Counted from the stretch's first letter, positions 10,157-29,954 are shown. The stretch is 64,000 nt of DNA from Tethya wilhelma (GCA_964030475.1 CAXIPT010000009.1:2075881-2139880); one strand, 5' to 3'. Notes: generated by a model not told the origin, from the sequence alone. Program-made: numbers and translations.

Positions 10157-13100
10157 ATGGCGCAGACAGAGACGAAGAAGATGCCTTGCGCTAGAGCTCT
10201 GTTCGGCTTCGAAGGACAGTCTAAACACGAACTGAACTTTAGCGCCGGTGTCTCTATCATGCTGCTGAGACGGATAGACGAGAACTGGCTGGAGGGACAG
10301 CTGGACGGGAGAGTGGGCATCTTTCCAGCTAATCACGTCAAGATAGAGCTGGGTAGTCCGTCTGGTAAGTGCGTGGGAGCATTTGGGAACGATCTAGGAG
10401 TTACATTTTAGCAGATTTTTTTGTAACTAGCTAAGTAATTAGAGCTTGTAAACAAACATGGTGTTATGCTGGTTTTTGTATAAAACTTCACTTTCGTGTT
10501 TTTGAAGTTCTCTTGGATCAATTCTTTCTCCACTCCAGTTTCCCATGAAAGTGCTCTTGCTCGTTCTGGCAAACCATACGCCATTGCTGTGCACCCCTTC
10601 CAAGGAGGGCAGCAGGGAGACCTCTCCTTCAACAAAGGAGAGCTAGTGGAGCTCATTGCCTCAGTGGACAGTGGCTGGATCAAGGGAAGGATACAGCACA
10701 GGAGTGGGATATTTCCAGGTACATAGACATGCATCTACTGTGTGGTTGAGATTGTCAGTTAAATGTTGTGAGAACTTGTAGGGGAAATTTTCATGGAACA
10801 TCTTCACTTACTTGTAATTATTGTCATTTTGCAAGGAACACATACATTGATTATTGCCGATGTGTTTTGTGTGTGGCAAAACATAAAGTCCCAAATCCAT
10901 TAAACCATTTAATGTGCATTGCAATGTCACTAGTATGGTTTCTTCATGCATAATAATACTCAGGAAATGGGCCATACGTACAGGGATCAGTTGACAAGTA
11001 AACAACGTGGCTTTCTGCATCACACTCCCACTTATGCGTTTTCACTGACTCAAGTTAATTGTGTACTTCTTATTAGATTTTTGCAACTGCTAATATCAAG
11101 AGTGCATGTATAATACTCTTGCTAATAATTATGCATGTAATGGTATAATTATATTGGTGAACTTACATTTTGGGCTGTATCTCAGTCTAGACTCTAGGAA
11201 GGTCGTATTGAGCTGGAATTGGTACCGTTGTGATCAGCTTGAAGATATCTTTCAAATGACAGGGTTTATTGCCAAACTTTAATTTTGACCTGAATGTGAT
11301 TTTTTGGCAAAAATGGCCATTTTCAAATTTCTGAAATAAATTATATCGTTTGTAAGATCTCTTCATGCTGATTGCAATGGCACAGGTCCCAGCTTCTAAC
11401 AACAAACCAGTGCTGTTTAGAGAGCAGAAAATGTTGTCTGAACTCTCCACTGATAATAAACTTGTATTATATATACCTGTATCACAGCTTGTGTGAGTCA
11501 CAAAAAAAGTGTGCATGGCACTATCAATACAGATTTATTGATGACATCTTTAATAGGAAAAGTCATTTGATCTATCTTGTTATTATTCTCAGCAAATATT
11601 CAATTTTCTCCTATCATTATTAGCATCATTTGTGCAAATTATCAAACCACTGAAAGAAGTCAGTAAACTCACAACAAATGGAATGGTATCAGAATTGGCC
11701 ACGTTCAGTATGGGAATGAGACACAGCAGCAGTGACGATGGTCCTCCCAGTAGTCCAGACTACAGCGAGAGTTCCGACACACTAGACGAACTTCGACCTC
11801 CGATACCCAAACCACGAATCATCCCTCGTCACGCTTCAGCACCCTCGGTGGTTTCAAAGATGGGGGCTAAGAGAGAACGGTCTTCAGCAACAGATGATGA
11901 GGAGGAGATGGAGCATATCTATGAGAATATACCAACACCTTCACGATCTGCACCAGCCCCTCCCAACGCTGCTGATCACCAACCACAGAAGGTGACCTAA
12001 TATGAATGTATAGTATTACTGTCATAACCAGTAACTATGAATATTGTTATATCCTTTTGAATGGATCCAAGCAAGTGCTCCTCCAGTCTGTGATAAATAT
12101 TAGGATTGTATCATCAAAATCTGCAGCTTTTAGTATTCAATAGGCTGTAGATATGACATTGTAATACGTACAAACTTATCAACCAGAAAAAAAAAAAAAA
12201 AAAAATTTTATGATCTATCTAGCTATATATAGAGATTAATGATTATATTATAACAAATGTGTCTGTATTTTGTCTGATGTTTTCTCTTGTGCATGTTCAG
12301 TTTGGGACTCTTCCAAAGCCTAAACCAAGAAAGAAGCCAGCGACTCTGACCAGACATCCTTCCACCATCGATCACAGTCAGAACATTGTCAGCTTAGAAT
12401 CACAGCTAACGGTAAGTTGAGAAATTGATTGATATCAACCTAAGTTCCCCTTCATCATAATGTCCTGTGCAGTCAAAGAATCATCATATTGTATGTTTTT
12501 TTAGACAGTTTACAATCCCACTAGCAAAATCATAAAATTGATATAGTACTGTTAACATAATGAGCAGTATACTAAAATTGCTATAATACGTACAGTAGTA
12601 TTAAGTTAGAAATAATTTTTATACAAATGTAAATTGAAAGGTTTATGCTTGTCTTATATATACAGATTGAGCAGAAGATGTTGGAGAGCGCTGAGAACAT
12701 GCTCCAAACCGGTCCCAGTGCTGCCAAGAGAGAGAAACTTGAAGAGGCCGTCAAAAATCATCAAACAAACATCCAGAGAATCAAGACAGAGATAAAGGAT
12801 GTCAATGGTGGGTGTGGCTTAGTGGGTGGGGTCAGTGTCAATTGAATTATGTTTTGACTATTTTTCCTAGTCGAACATCAATCATCGCAAACAGCCGTGC
12901 CAGCACATGCCACACCCCCTTCAAGACCACGCCCACCTAAATCGCCCCTCAATCGACAGGAGAAGATGAGATCGAGAACAGTCGATGAGTTGGTCTTCAC
13001 GGAGAAAGACTTCCATCACCAAATGGATCTGTGCACCAAGAAGGTCTTACCGGCTCTCAAGGAGGTGAATATAATGAAAAATTATTTACTGTATAATTAT

Positions 13101-13608
13101 AGAATAATAATTGCAATGCAGCCAACATGAATAAGGATAGCTCGATAGACTAGCAATGGCAGTGCATAAAAAGATTAATCTAGTTATTGCACAGTTAAAT
13201 TTATCGATTTGATATTAATTATATGTATCACCAATAAAGTCTATCTGGTTTGAGTCTTATTATCCTACCAGTCAAAAGTTAGCTATTTTGTCCTCTTAGA
13301 AAAAAGTGAATCTCATTATTTCACTTCTGGTGGCATTCTCAAACGCGATGGACTTTAGTGACATCCTTTCTATGCAATAATTGTTTGTTCTAAAATTATA
13401 CAGGTCCCTGATATCAACACTGATGTTCTCTTTGGTAATCTCTCAGATGTCACACGACTGTCACGTGACTTTCTCTCGGCTCTAGAAGACTCATGTCGCC
13501 ATGAGCAGAGGGTTGGCGAGGTGTTTGTGACCTTTGCACCCAAACTGAGAGATGTATACGCGATATACTGTCGCAATCATGACACAGCTTCGTCCACTCT
13601 GGAGAAGG

Positions 13609-13662
<54 letters not shown>

Positions 13663-15433
13663 TGCAGTTCAATGGGGATTGACCAAAATTAATTGTACGC
13701 ACATGTTGGACCTCCTTTCAAAGTTCCTTGTACTCCTTCATTTGGTGTAATTTGAGAACCATACGGCTCATTATTGCTTTATTGTTCAACCCACACAATG
13801 GAGGGTATACAACATACATCTCATTCTTGTCATTTGAAACTCTGACTCAGGAAATAAACATTCAATTCCTCCGTCACTTCTTACTAAAACCTCCCCAACC
13901 CTATCACTCTCATAGCGTGCACACATATTGGACTTCCACTAACCCAAGACACCAACTGGTGTGTAATCTTGTTTAGCTAGGCCTTGAAAAGGTTTCTGCT
14001 GATGACCCTTTGAGGTCTTCTCCAGACAGAGGGTCTACCTGTGTTTGGTGCCTGTGTGACAGTGTGGGACGACCTCTGAGTGATGGCCAGGAAGCGATAT
14101 CAATTTGTTTGTGTCTGATAGAGGGTTTGATGGTTTTCATTTGGTTGGCTGGGATGGTGTGTGTGTATGTGCGTGCGTGTGAAGTGTGCCTGCGATAATT
14201 TGTGGTTGTTTACTCAGTGAAGTTTTACACACACCTGTATAGTACCCCCTCTATACCCCCACACACATGTGCTGTACTGTATATACATACTCACATATTC
14301 ACTTGCACACATATTCATTAAAATGGACATTATTATACTTGCACATAATTATTTGCACACACAAACACACACACACACACGTGCATACACAGTACATGGA
14401 AATGCCTAGCACAGCTCAGAGGATCAGACAAGCTATGGACGAGTTGAGGTAAATTGGAGATATATACAGTTCTGTTTTTATCAGCAATTAATGATCTCCT
14501 ACAATTATACCACAATAGTTATAGCTTCAGGTAGTCTAATCTTAAATAAAAAGTTGAAATTTACGGGTATAATGATTTACTGTAATGTATGTATAAGTTT
14601 ATTAAGATCACTGTATGCACTCGCATGCATGCACACGCTCACACTTTTGGATGGCTGCTGCATGACATGACACAAGCCCTCACGCATGTACTTATCAATA
14701 ATCACTAGCTATACACACATGCACACATGCTTACACCACACACATGTGCACTAAACACACACACACACACACAAACACACTATCACACCTGACTGCCATG
14801 CAGCCATTAATTCTCATCCATGGTTTCCCACTATAACCCCCTGACGCCATAGCAACCATCAGCCTTTGTTTATTTCACTCCTCTTTACAACCCTATTGGA
14901 GACAGCCTGTCCCTTCCAGACTTAGTTTACCTCTCACAAGTGATAACCCTTGTACCACTCTGACCGTGATAATGTGTTTGCCCTCTATTGGATAGTATGG
15001 TTGCATGCATGACGGGTGTACTATTAGGCTGTGGTGAAATTAAGACTGTAAGCATGTGTGTTGCATACATGTAGTTTGCAAGTACTTGCTTAATTTCTTT
15101 GTGCTACTTCCTGAGCATTTTAAACTCACTTAAACCCATTTCTAAGCAATGATGTCATCTGCTAAAAATCGAATTTCCCATATTAATTTTAAAAACACAT
15201 GATATCTAATTTTGCCTATAGAGGTGAAATCCAGGCATGGGACTTGCAATCGTTACTCATCAAACCTGTTCAGCGAGTTTTGAAGTACCCATTGCTACTG
15301 GACAAGCTAACGGAGTGTACCCCTCCCAAACATCCTGATTACAAGCACGTGTTGGAGGCTAGGGTGGTGATTGAGAAGGTGGCGCAGTACATCAACGAAA
15401 TCAAGAGACGGAAAGATATTGGTGAGGGATGTN

Positions 15434-15512
<79 letters not shown>

Positions 15513-17517
15513 GTCTGTCAGAGAAATTTCAAAAGAAAATAATATACCTTAAAGTAATATTTATTGCAATCCTTACTATTGTTTATTGTCATCATTAAAA
15601 TTTTTACATTGATTTATATGTGCTACTATTTTAATATTATTATTTATTTACATGCAGTGGAGCGATACACTGGACCAACCAAAGATGTAAAAGGAACCGT
15701 TTCTATGCACTCACTTCAAAAGAAAGTTAGAAGATTCCAGCAAGCATTTACACAGCTTACCGGGCTGAGGTCAAAGGTGAATAATACAGTCAATTGTTTA
15801 AAGGGAAATCCCTTGATTATAATTCATGATGATGTAATGATTGTCTCATTCTTAAAAGACGGTAGACCCGAAGTTTGATGAGCTGGAACAAAAAGTGTTG
15901 TCGTTGGAAACGCTTCTTAGAACACTAGTTAAAGACATCAATCTCTGGCAGGAGGAGATAGTGGTCAGTAAATTTGCTCAGTAATCTATAAATACCATTC
16001 AGTAAATTGTTTGGACAGTTCAGTAATCTTTGGTATACTATGTACAGCATATGGTGGAAGGTCGTGAGCAGTTTGTAGATGGAATGGCACTATATTGTTC
16101 CGAGGGTCAGTCGCCATGGCTCTCCAACTACCAAGAGCTGATCCCTACTCTAAAGCAAGCCATAAAGACACACGTAAGCTTCTACTTTTCTCACACACAC
16201 ACAAAAAAGCAAAAGAACTGCAAAAACAAAACAAAAGAAAACCCGTAAGGAGTTAATCGTGGGCAAATGTCATTATCTTCCCCAAAGTCAAAAGTTTTTG
16301 TTTGATAGAATCATCCAAGAGTCAAAAAAATAAAATAATAATCAATATAAATTAATATACCTTGTATATATACCCCACTAGTTCAAGGCATCATATTATC
16401 TTTCCTGCAGAGTCGATTTGTCAAAGACCACGTAACCTCTCCTCTAGAGAGCCTCATCTCTCTCTTTCAAGATCCCCTTCATCTCACTCACAAGAGAAGA
16501 GACAAACTCCTCGACTACGATCACATGCAGTATGCTCTGGAGCACGCTGCTGAAGCCGAGCCAGACAAGATAAAGCAACTCAACGATGATTGCCTGTTGG
16601 CCAAAAGAAACTATGAAGCACTTAACGCCCAATTGATTGAGGAGCTTCCCCATTTCTTGGAGGCAGCTGCCAAAATGTTGCAACATCAGTTGACAGTTCT
16701 TGTGCAAGCACAGTACGCATTTCACGATGCCGTGTCAAAAATTTTCTCCTCTTATTTCGATCAGTTTGAAGAATCTTCTGAGCTACAAGTAAACCATCTC
16801 ACAGCGATAGCACAAGTGTCGCAAAAGTTGGTCCAACTTTCGTTTGTCCCGGCTTCACTTGCTACAAACTTTACATCAAAGATGGCCATCCCAAGAAGAG
16901 TATCAGAGGGGTCAGTCTCACCGCAAGTTTCCCCACAAGCCTCCCCCCGAACTTTGAAATCGCTAGTATCTCCCCTGAGGGGGACATTTGTGGAAGAAGA
17001 GCCTGAAATTGATGAAGAAGAGGTATTTAAGCACGAGTACTCCATTAAATTCTCCTGTATAATATGCAGTAACTGATATTAGTAGTCAACATACCATCCA
17101 AGTCAAGATTTAAAATTTTACTCTTTAGAGAGAGAAAATTATTGATAACTAAAAGCTATTATCCTTTTCCATTAGAGCCTTTAGTTTACTCTCTAGCAAC
17201 TGTTCAGTAGTTTCAGTTTGATCTTTTTGGCTTTCTAACCATTATTGATATAATATACTCTCTTGTCTCTTTAGGGTCCTCCTGTAGGGAGCAAGCTGAA
17301 GGTCCTCTACGACTTTGAAGCTCAAGACAAGGCAGAGCTCTCCGTGGAGTGTAATGAGATCGTGACCCTCTTGTGCCCTCACGATCGTATCGGCTGTACG
17401 GAGTGGTGGCTCGTGGAGACGGAGAGAGGGAAGGGGTACGTCCCTGCTACTTATCTCGAGGAGAACTATGATAGTCTGGGAGAGAGCGCCAGCAGTGGAG
17501 TGGGCAGTGAATCATAG
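10157..17517 (+). CDS. DNMBP: Tuba/DNMBP-like Rho guanine nucleotide exchange factor (SH3-SH3-DH-BAR-SH3)
   Basis: Likely links Rho-family GTPase activation (Cdc42 in vertebrate Tuba) to membrane curvature and actin. Fourteen exons join to 955 codons: 10157-10364, 10539-10718, 11624-11991, 12301-12411, 12666-12807, 12871-13064, 13404-13607, 14393-14448, 15222-15421, 15658-15776, 15859-15963, 16048-16173, 16411-17022 and 17275-17517. Order of parts: an N-terminal SH3 (ARALFGFEGQ, NWLEGQ, GIFPANHV), a second SH3 (AVHPFQGG, GWIKGR, GIFP), a Pro/Ser-rich linker with PIPKPR, a short coiled segment, a DH domain (RTVDELVFTEKDF ... LLIKPVQRVLKYPLLL), a helical BAR-like region with no PH domain between, and a C-terminal SH3 (KVLYDFEAQ, EWWLVE, GYVPATYLE). 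A BAR domain where most RhoGEFs have PH is diagnostic of Tuba. One uncertain base (N) lies in an intron at 15433. Orthology to DNMBP is inferred; ARHGEF37/38 are relatives. Confidence 0.88.
15436..15506. repeat. (CT)n microsatellite
   Basis: About 70 nt of pure CT follow the donor at 15422 in a RhoGEF intron. An N at 15433 marks an uncertain base or contig join at its edge. Confidence 0.95.
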
Positions 17518-18127
17518 CACATGTACATGCAGTGTGTGTGTAGGTGCCAATAATTTGTTTAATCTCTTTGATTTGATTTGCATAATATAATTATTTGCAT
17601 TTTAATCTGATTTATAGTTTTATGTCTTGAAATGCACGCATGCAGCTTGCTTTGAAAAGTTTTATACTTACATTATTGTGTGCATGTGTTTTTTTTAAAT
17701 GTGATGATTTGTATTGCTATTGGGTTTACTGTTTTGTTTGTTGACAACATCACTTTTATTTTATTTATATTTGTTTACACAAACAAACTGAAATATTTTT
17801 TTAAGTGCTGATTTCACTGAAATCTACTAATACAAAAAGGAACAACCTTGCTTCATGAAACTGTAGTGATAAATTGTATAAGTACTGTGACAGCTACTGT
17901 TGCATTTTACATTTGAGACTGCACAATGGGTCATGTGAGTATGTTACAAGCAAACAAACAAACAAATAAACAAGTGATCATTTTGTTGCACATACATGGA
18001 TGAATAAACATTTATCCCCTATAAAAATCTGGCAAAAATAAACCAGCATCACAAGTAACCCTACTGCTACAACAACTGCCTGGACCACATGATATTATTA
18101 TCATAAAACAGAAACATATTTCCTTGG
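17518..18127. other. Convergent 3' intergenic region
   Basis: 610 AT-rich bases lie between the RhoGEF stop and the stop of the opposed Cys-rich gene. Candidate plus-strand poly(A) signals include AATAAA at 18003-18008. No gene was recognised. Confidence 0.5.
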
Positions 18128-18384
18128 TTAGATCGAGATCTCTCCAGTAGCAGGACCTGGTGTTGCTGCTCCTGGTCGGCCACACTCGAAACAGAGACAA
18201 GTTATGGTGGTACACTCAGGAGGTCGTATGGTACATTGGCAGCAGTCTCCACAGCAGTTGAAGTTGGGGCACTCCATGGCGGTGCAGTCTGGGCAGATGT
18301 GGCAGTCGTCACAGCGACCTTGGAGACATTGACAGTTGAAACAGTTTGACCAGAACTCACGGAGACTTGTTTGACAGGACTGAT

Positions 18385-18428
<44 letters not shown>

Positions 18429-18723
18429 AACATCAAAGCGAATGTCTGTCACTGTCTGCTTCTTTTCCATCCAGACTAGAATTAGTTTCTAAATTCTCTA
18501 GAATAAGCTGATATCACTGTTCATACCGCTTTTGTGGGACAGCATCTATCCAGCAAGCTTCTAGAATTAGGACCGACAAAATTGCAGCAAGAACCTTCGA
18601 TGTTACTCTGGCACGAGTTGCAAGTGATGCCTCCTACCCCACCGCAGCAGGTCAGATTAGCACACAGAGGATCCCCTCCCCCCTCACACCAGGCACACAT
18701 GATGGGGGTCTGTTTATTACGTA

Positions 18724-18789
<66 letters not shown>

Positions 18790-19376
18790 TGATCACAATT
18801 GTCTCATGTACCAAACACACGCACTTACCTTGATGTATTTTCGGACAACTACAAAGACTATCACCACAAACAGAAACACTGCGATGAGGATGACCAAGAT
18901 GGCAGCCACAGGAAAGATGGGGACCACCCCACCCCCTCCAGGCTCAGGGGGGCGCTGGGTGGATTGAGATGGGGGGACATTGCTGGGGGTCAGTGTGGTA
19001 GCATTTGAGGGTAACCCATCTGTGGTCTGTGGCGAGAAGAAAGGAATATTTAATAGTTTGATGATGTAGATGTCTAGATATGTCAGTGTATTGCATGAGC
19101 ATACATATGAGTGAATTTATATACGAATCTATGTAAATGACAAATTCAAACCAATTCTTATCATATCAAACGGTTACGTTATTTGCTGACTTGCCTCATT
19201 TGACATCCCTGAAGAGACTAGCCGCTAGAAAAGGCGAGATCTTTCGCTGTTCGTTCACTAGTAGGTGCGCATTAATTAGAATGCGCATTTGTTAGTGGGC
19301 GTGGCTGAAACGGTTTCCATGGAATCCCACTAATAACCTCACCTGCTGACATTGCTGCATCTCCTGCACACACATC

Positions 19377-19378
<2 letters not shown>
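18128..19378 (-). CDS. Unrecognised single-pass membrane protein with Cys-rich tail
   Basis: Exons 19378-19343, 19026-18829, 18724-18527 and 18379-18128 all begin and end in phase 0 and give 227 codons plus TAA. Residues 1-50 are a short Ser/Thr/Pro-rich segment starting MMCVQEMQQCQQ. A long hydrophobic helix follows (AAILVILIAVFLFVVIVFVV), stopped by RKYIK. The remaining ~150 residues hold more than 30 Cys in CxxC, CC and CxC patterns (for example CPDC, CCGDCCQC). There is no signal peptide, and the basic RKYIK after the helix suggests an N-out type III protein with a cytoplasmic Cys-rich domain that may bind metal. I do not recognise the family. Exon 1 is the least certain part; it is supported by a GTGAGG donor and matching phase. 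Its ATG overlaps the RSPH14 ATG on the other strand. Confidence 0.6.
18727..18786. repeat. (GA)n microsatellite at a splice acceptor
   Basis: On the coding (minus) strand this is a (CT)n tract ending directly in CAG at the exon boundary, so it supplies the polypyrimidine tract of the Cys-rich gene's third exon. Confidence 0.9.
19313..19326 (+). promoter_or_regulatory. X-box-like (RFX) motif upstream of RSPH14
   Basis: GTTTCCATGGAATC fits the RFX X-box pattern GTNNCC-AT-GGNAAC with one mismatch in the second half. It lies 51-64 bp before the RSPH14 start, the usual position for X-boxes of ciliary genes. Function is inferred from motif and location. Confidence 0.55.
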
Positions 19379-25621
<6,243 letters not shown>

Positions 25622-26169
25622 GCTCTATTATACAACACACACACACATGTACACGTGCTGTGACTTCAACACACAGATATTATACGTACATGCAGGTTCA
25701 ATGGCTTGCGGTATGCTCCCAGCTGTCATTCATTAGCTGAACACCAATATATATGGGCACACACACATACACACAAGTATTACGATGTATACATTATGTT
25801 ATTCTCACTGTAAATGTGTCTTTATAGACCACTAATTCACAGAAATTGGAAAATTCTTGTCATGTTTTTGGGGTGTACATTGAAGCAGCCAGGACGATCA
25901 TTAGCAAAAACAAACAAACAAACAAACAAACAAATGAACAAACAAATAAACAAACAAATGAACAAACAGATAAACAAACAAATAGAAACTCCTCGAGACA
26001 TTAACTATACCTTCAAACTACACACCAATACTACAGCACTCACACATGTCAATACCATACAACATCATCGTAATGTCAATAAAAGCAGAGCACTTTAGCC
26101 GGTAGTCTTGCAACAAAATGGCATGAAACATGCCATTCTACTTACCACTATGAAGTACTCAAGATGCAT
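25622..26169. other. Convergent intergenic region with AAAC repeats
   Basis: This region holds the RSPH14 3' end (candidate AATAAA at 26078-26083) and a (CAAA)n/(AAAC)n tract at about 25903-25985. No gene was recognised. The N at 26170 ends the MOB3 reading frame on the opposite strand. Confidence 0.5.
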
Positions 26170-26240
26170 NTTCGGTGAAACTAGCTCGTACTCCATCACA
26201 AAGTAATAAAAGTGCTTGTAACATGCATTGATGTGGGCTT

Positions 26241-26299
<59 letters not shown>

Positions 26300-27064
26300 A
26301 TTAGTGTTGTAAAAGACATGCCCTCTTCTTCCCAACTAATCATTATGGCATTGGATAACAATAAAGTTATTTCAGCACAGACAATGGATCACAATAGATC
26401 AAAGCTCTGCACAAACAGTCTAACATTTCAGAGCTTACAAGGTGAACAAGATCATGCCTTTAACAAACAATAAACAGGATATTACTAGTTGGGAAAGATG
26501 AACTTTAGAGGAACTGTGTCACTATATAAGTGCTGTATCGTTACTAAAAATAAAATGCATGACGTTTTATGATCTTTTGTGATGATTTTTTGTTTTCTTT
26601 CTAGCGCAATCTGGGTACCACCTCCGGATATTAGCTCCATGCATGTACAAATATTGTGCATTTGTCAACAAAAAAACGTCACAAAACATCATGCATTTCA
26701 TTTTTGGTAACAAAACAGCACTAATCATTGTGCCACAGTTCCTGCTAGCTCTGGTGATCAACTTACAGCCCCTATGGCTTGGATCTTGTCAAAGTGATGG
26801 ATGTAGACATGTACAAAGACACGATAGAGTCTGGTAAGGATCTTCTTGCAACAAGGAATGAAGGTTTTGGGGAAAGGGACGCCTGTGAGGGTGTGAGGAT
26901 GTGAGGGTGTGAGGGTGTGAGGGTGTGAGAATGAGTGTGCATGTGTGTGAAGGTAATGAAATGAAGCTGACGTGGTAGCACACACAGACTTACCGACTTG
27001 GACAGGAAAGATATCTTCATTATTAATCTGTTTCTCAATCCACTCCATCAACTTGGTCACATAC

Positions 27065-27100
<36 letters not shown>

Positions 27101-28165
27101 AGTGATATGTACATCAAACTTGACATTAATCCACAGCTGACAACACCTTGAAACAAGTTTAATCCAACTCTATCCCCACACACCGACAGCTCTAACCTGA
27201 GCAGCCGGTAGTGCCAGTGGTTTCTTCTGTGTCTCATCTGCCCAGTAGTACTCAAACTTCGGTCCCCCCGACATCACGGGGCAGGTGGAGTCAGTGCAAT
27301 ACTCACACACCGTCCCGTAGATGATGTTGACACGGTTGAAGAAATCTACGACGTGAACTGCTACCCAGTCGTGCATCTCTTCGTCGGCTGGGAGCTTCAC
27401 AGCCTCACGGAGGTCGAGGCCAGAGTTGAGTGTTGCCTGTGAGGGTGTGAGGGTGTGAGGGTGTGATGATGTGAAGGTGTGAGTGTGTGAGGATGTGAAG
27501 GTGTGAGGGTGTGATAGTGTGACACTGAAATAGTACGAAGATGTGTAAGGGGTGATAGAGTGATTGATGGTGGCATTCTAAGAAGTTGTAAGAAGTTATT
27601 CAAAACTGAAAACTCCCCAGAGAACGATCAGAAACTTATCTTCAACATCTCTACTAGCTCCCAACATTAACATGGGACCTCACACACACACAATGCAAAT
27701 TCTTCTTCTATTGTCTTTCAAAGCGGAGTGGAGTAAAAACTCAGACTATTGTGCATCACAAAGATCGACAAGAGATCGAGACCACTGATTTGCTGCCAAC
27801 TTGGGCATAAATTGTCGTGCAAATGGATTACTAATCATCTAAAGACCGCCACTCAAATTAGCAGCTCCATTTCAGGGTTTCAACAACAGGGGGTGTAGTG
27901 TTTACCAGAACCAGTGCTACGTCTACGTCATGAATTAATCTGTAGGAGCAGCTCGTGAATATTTTGATATTCCATTGTTGTTTTTTCATGACATACCTAA
28001 TACAGGAGATCAGATTCACTATTGTCCACAGGGGCATTTTATATGCTGTGCTGTGCATGACCAATGAATGGCTTCATATCCTGGTGATAGTTCATATTGG
28101 ACAACAGTCTTAAGTCATTTCCTCGAGGTACTAGAGAAGCTTGCACCATTTGCTTGGAGCAAAAG

Positions 28166-28215
<50 letters not shown>

Positions 28216-28756
28216 NNNNNNNNNNNNNNNNNNNNNNNNNNNNNNNNNNNNNNNNNNNNNNNNNNNNNNNNNNNNNNNNNNNNNNNNNNNNNNNNNNNNN
28301 NNNNNNNNNNNNNNNNNNNNNNNNNNNNNNNNNNNNNNNNNNNNNNNNNNNNNNNNNNNNNNNNNNNNNNNNNNNNNNNNNNNNNNNNNNNNNNNNNNNN
28401 NNNNNNNNNNNNNNNNNNNNNNNNNNNNNNNNNNNNNNNNNNNNNNNNNNNNNNNNNNNNNNNNNNNNNNNNNNNNNNNNNNNNNNNNNNNNNNNNNNNN
28501 NNNNNNNNNNNNNNNNNNNNNNNNNNNNNNNNNNNNNNNNNNNNNNNNNNNNNNNNNNNNNNNNNNNNNNNNNNNNNNNNNNNNNNNNNNNNNNNNNNNN
28601 NNNNNNNNNNNNNNNNNNNNNNNNNNNNNNNNNNNNNNNNNNNNNNNNNNNNNNNNNNNNNNNNNNNNNNNNNNNNNNNNNNNNNNNNNNNNNNNNNNNN
28701 NNNNNNNNNNNNNNNNNNNNNNNNNNNNNNNNNNNNNNNNNNNNNNNNNNNNNNNN

Positions 28757-28807
<51 letters not shown>

Positions 28808-29954
28808 TGAAGTAACTCAATAAAGGAAGAGAAGATTGGCTAATGAAACACAAACACCAGACATAAACAACAGAAGATACCAGACGAGTACATTGCATTT
28901 CTTGGAACGGTCATCAAAATGCGGACCTACTTGCATTTATATTTCATGGCACACACACACACACACACACACACACAGTCCATCACGTTGAGACCTACCT
29001 TGGCCTTCTTGTGAAGATCATGTTTAGGTGTTCCCTTGTCCCATTTCTTCTTTGGACGAAATGTCTAAAAAACAGACAAAAAAATCAACCACAAATACAC
29101 CCCTCTCCAACCTCCCTCCAGTATTATTAACTCCACCCCTAATTAAATGAGTTAATTTTCTTCATTAGAAAACAAAGCAGCCAATTGCTAGCCTCGTACC
29201 CAGGCTCTCTCCTTTGACCTTTCACAGCCCAAGGTATACGACCTTTACACACACAAACACTTCCATTTCACAACCTCCTCCTAAAGGGACGACTGTGCTG
29301 TTCCATGCATTCTCTATTGTAGGCAAACAGCTATATTTGACCACAATGACAAATTGCTATTACAGAATACACCACTATTAGATTGTATTCCACTTGTATG
29401 TCATGTCTGCGTGGCTCGAAATTCTTACAAGCACTCCTCACAAACACCCAACAATGCACTGACTGTGTAAAACAATGCCAGTGTGTGTGAGAGTTGGCAG
29501 TGGATCTATATTATATATAGTCTCAATAGATTGGCAGCAATGATAAAAGAAGCAGCATGAAGGTTTTTTATCACTGATTTTTATACACAACATTATGATT
29601 CACAGAAACAACTTTCTCTCTTTGGTCTAGCAGTACCTGTACTTTTATACATACACCCCAGGTCTTTTAAGTATTCTATTTGGATTCCCCAGTAATAAAC
29701 CATTTACCGCTCCGACTGTAGGCACAAAAACAGACAATACAAATGATTTGCCTAGCATGTACGCTTTTTTGAAGTACGAGAGATAAAACCCATCAAGTAC
29801 TTCTCTAAAAAAAAAACTCACGTGGTTGGAGTCTACATGCCATGCTAGCTAGCTACTAAGATGTTCACACGATACTTACGGCTCGGCTAGATCCTTTAAA
29901 AGGTGTATCTTTCCCTTTTCTTACCCGCTGTTTAGACGAGAACACACTGGCCAT
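26170..29954 (-). CDS. MOB3A: MOB kinase activator 3 homologue, C-terminus lost at an N
   Basis: Scaffold/activator of the MOB family, MOB3 type. Exons 29954-29880, 29064-28999, 27436-27197, 27063-26994, 26882-26767 and 26241 to at least 26171. Diagnostic segments, in order: [102 protein letters not shown] and FFNRVN favour MOB3 over MOB1. Metal ligands of the fold are present (two Cys of CEYC/CPVM; His of VYIHHFD and YKHF). Exon 1 could instead end after codon 10 (GTAAGA donor) with the same phase, which would remove 15 residues not seen in vertebrate MOB3. Reading stops at N 26170; the sequence beyond does not resemble the usual LEPLKEM tail. An intron holds a 541-bp gap. Confidence 0.85.
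26883..27525 (-). repeat. CCCTCACA minisatellite, two arrays at two MOB3 splice acceptors
   Basis: On the coding strand, 8-nt units CCCTCACA are repeated at about 26883-26936 and 27437-27525, and each array ends in the same CCCTCACAG acceptor (exons starting 26882 and 27436). MOB3 coding exons lie between the arrays. Confidence 0.75.
28168..28806. repeat. (AC)n microsatellite containing a 541-bp assembly gap
   Basis: (AC)n at about 28168-28215 and 28757-28805 flanks N at 28216-28756. The gap is probably filled by more of the same repeat. It lies in the second MOB3 intron. Confidence 0.95.
29189..29222. repeat. TAGCCTCGT-family fragment
   Basis: TAGCCTCGTACCCAGGCTCT followed by CTCCTTTGACCTTT matches the copies at 21613 and 24615. 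It lies in the first MOB3 intron. Confidence 0.55.

Noticed and set aside
28039..28898. Long open frames of His-Thr or Cys-Val repeats and X runs
   Set aside because: Translations of (AC)n and of the 541-bp gap; no protein content.
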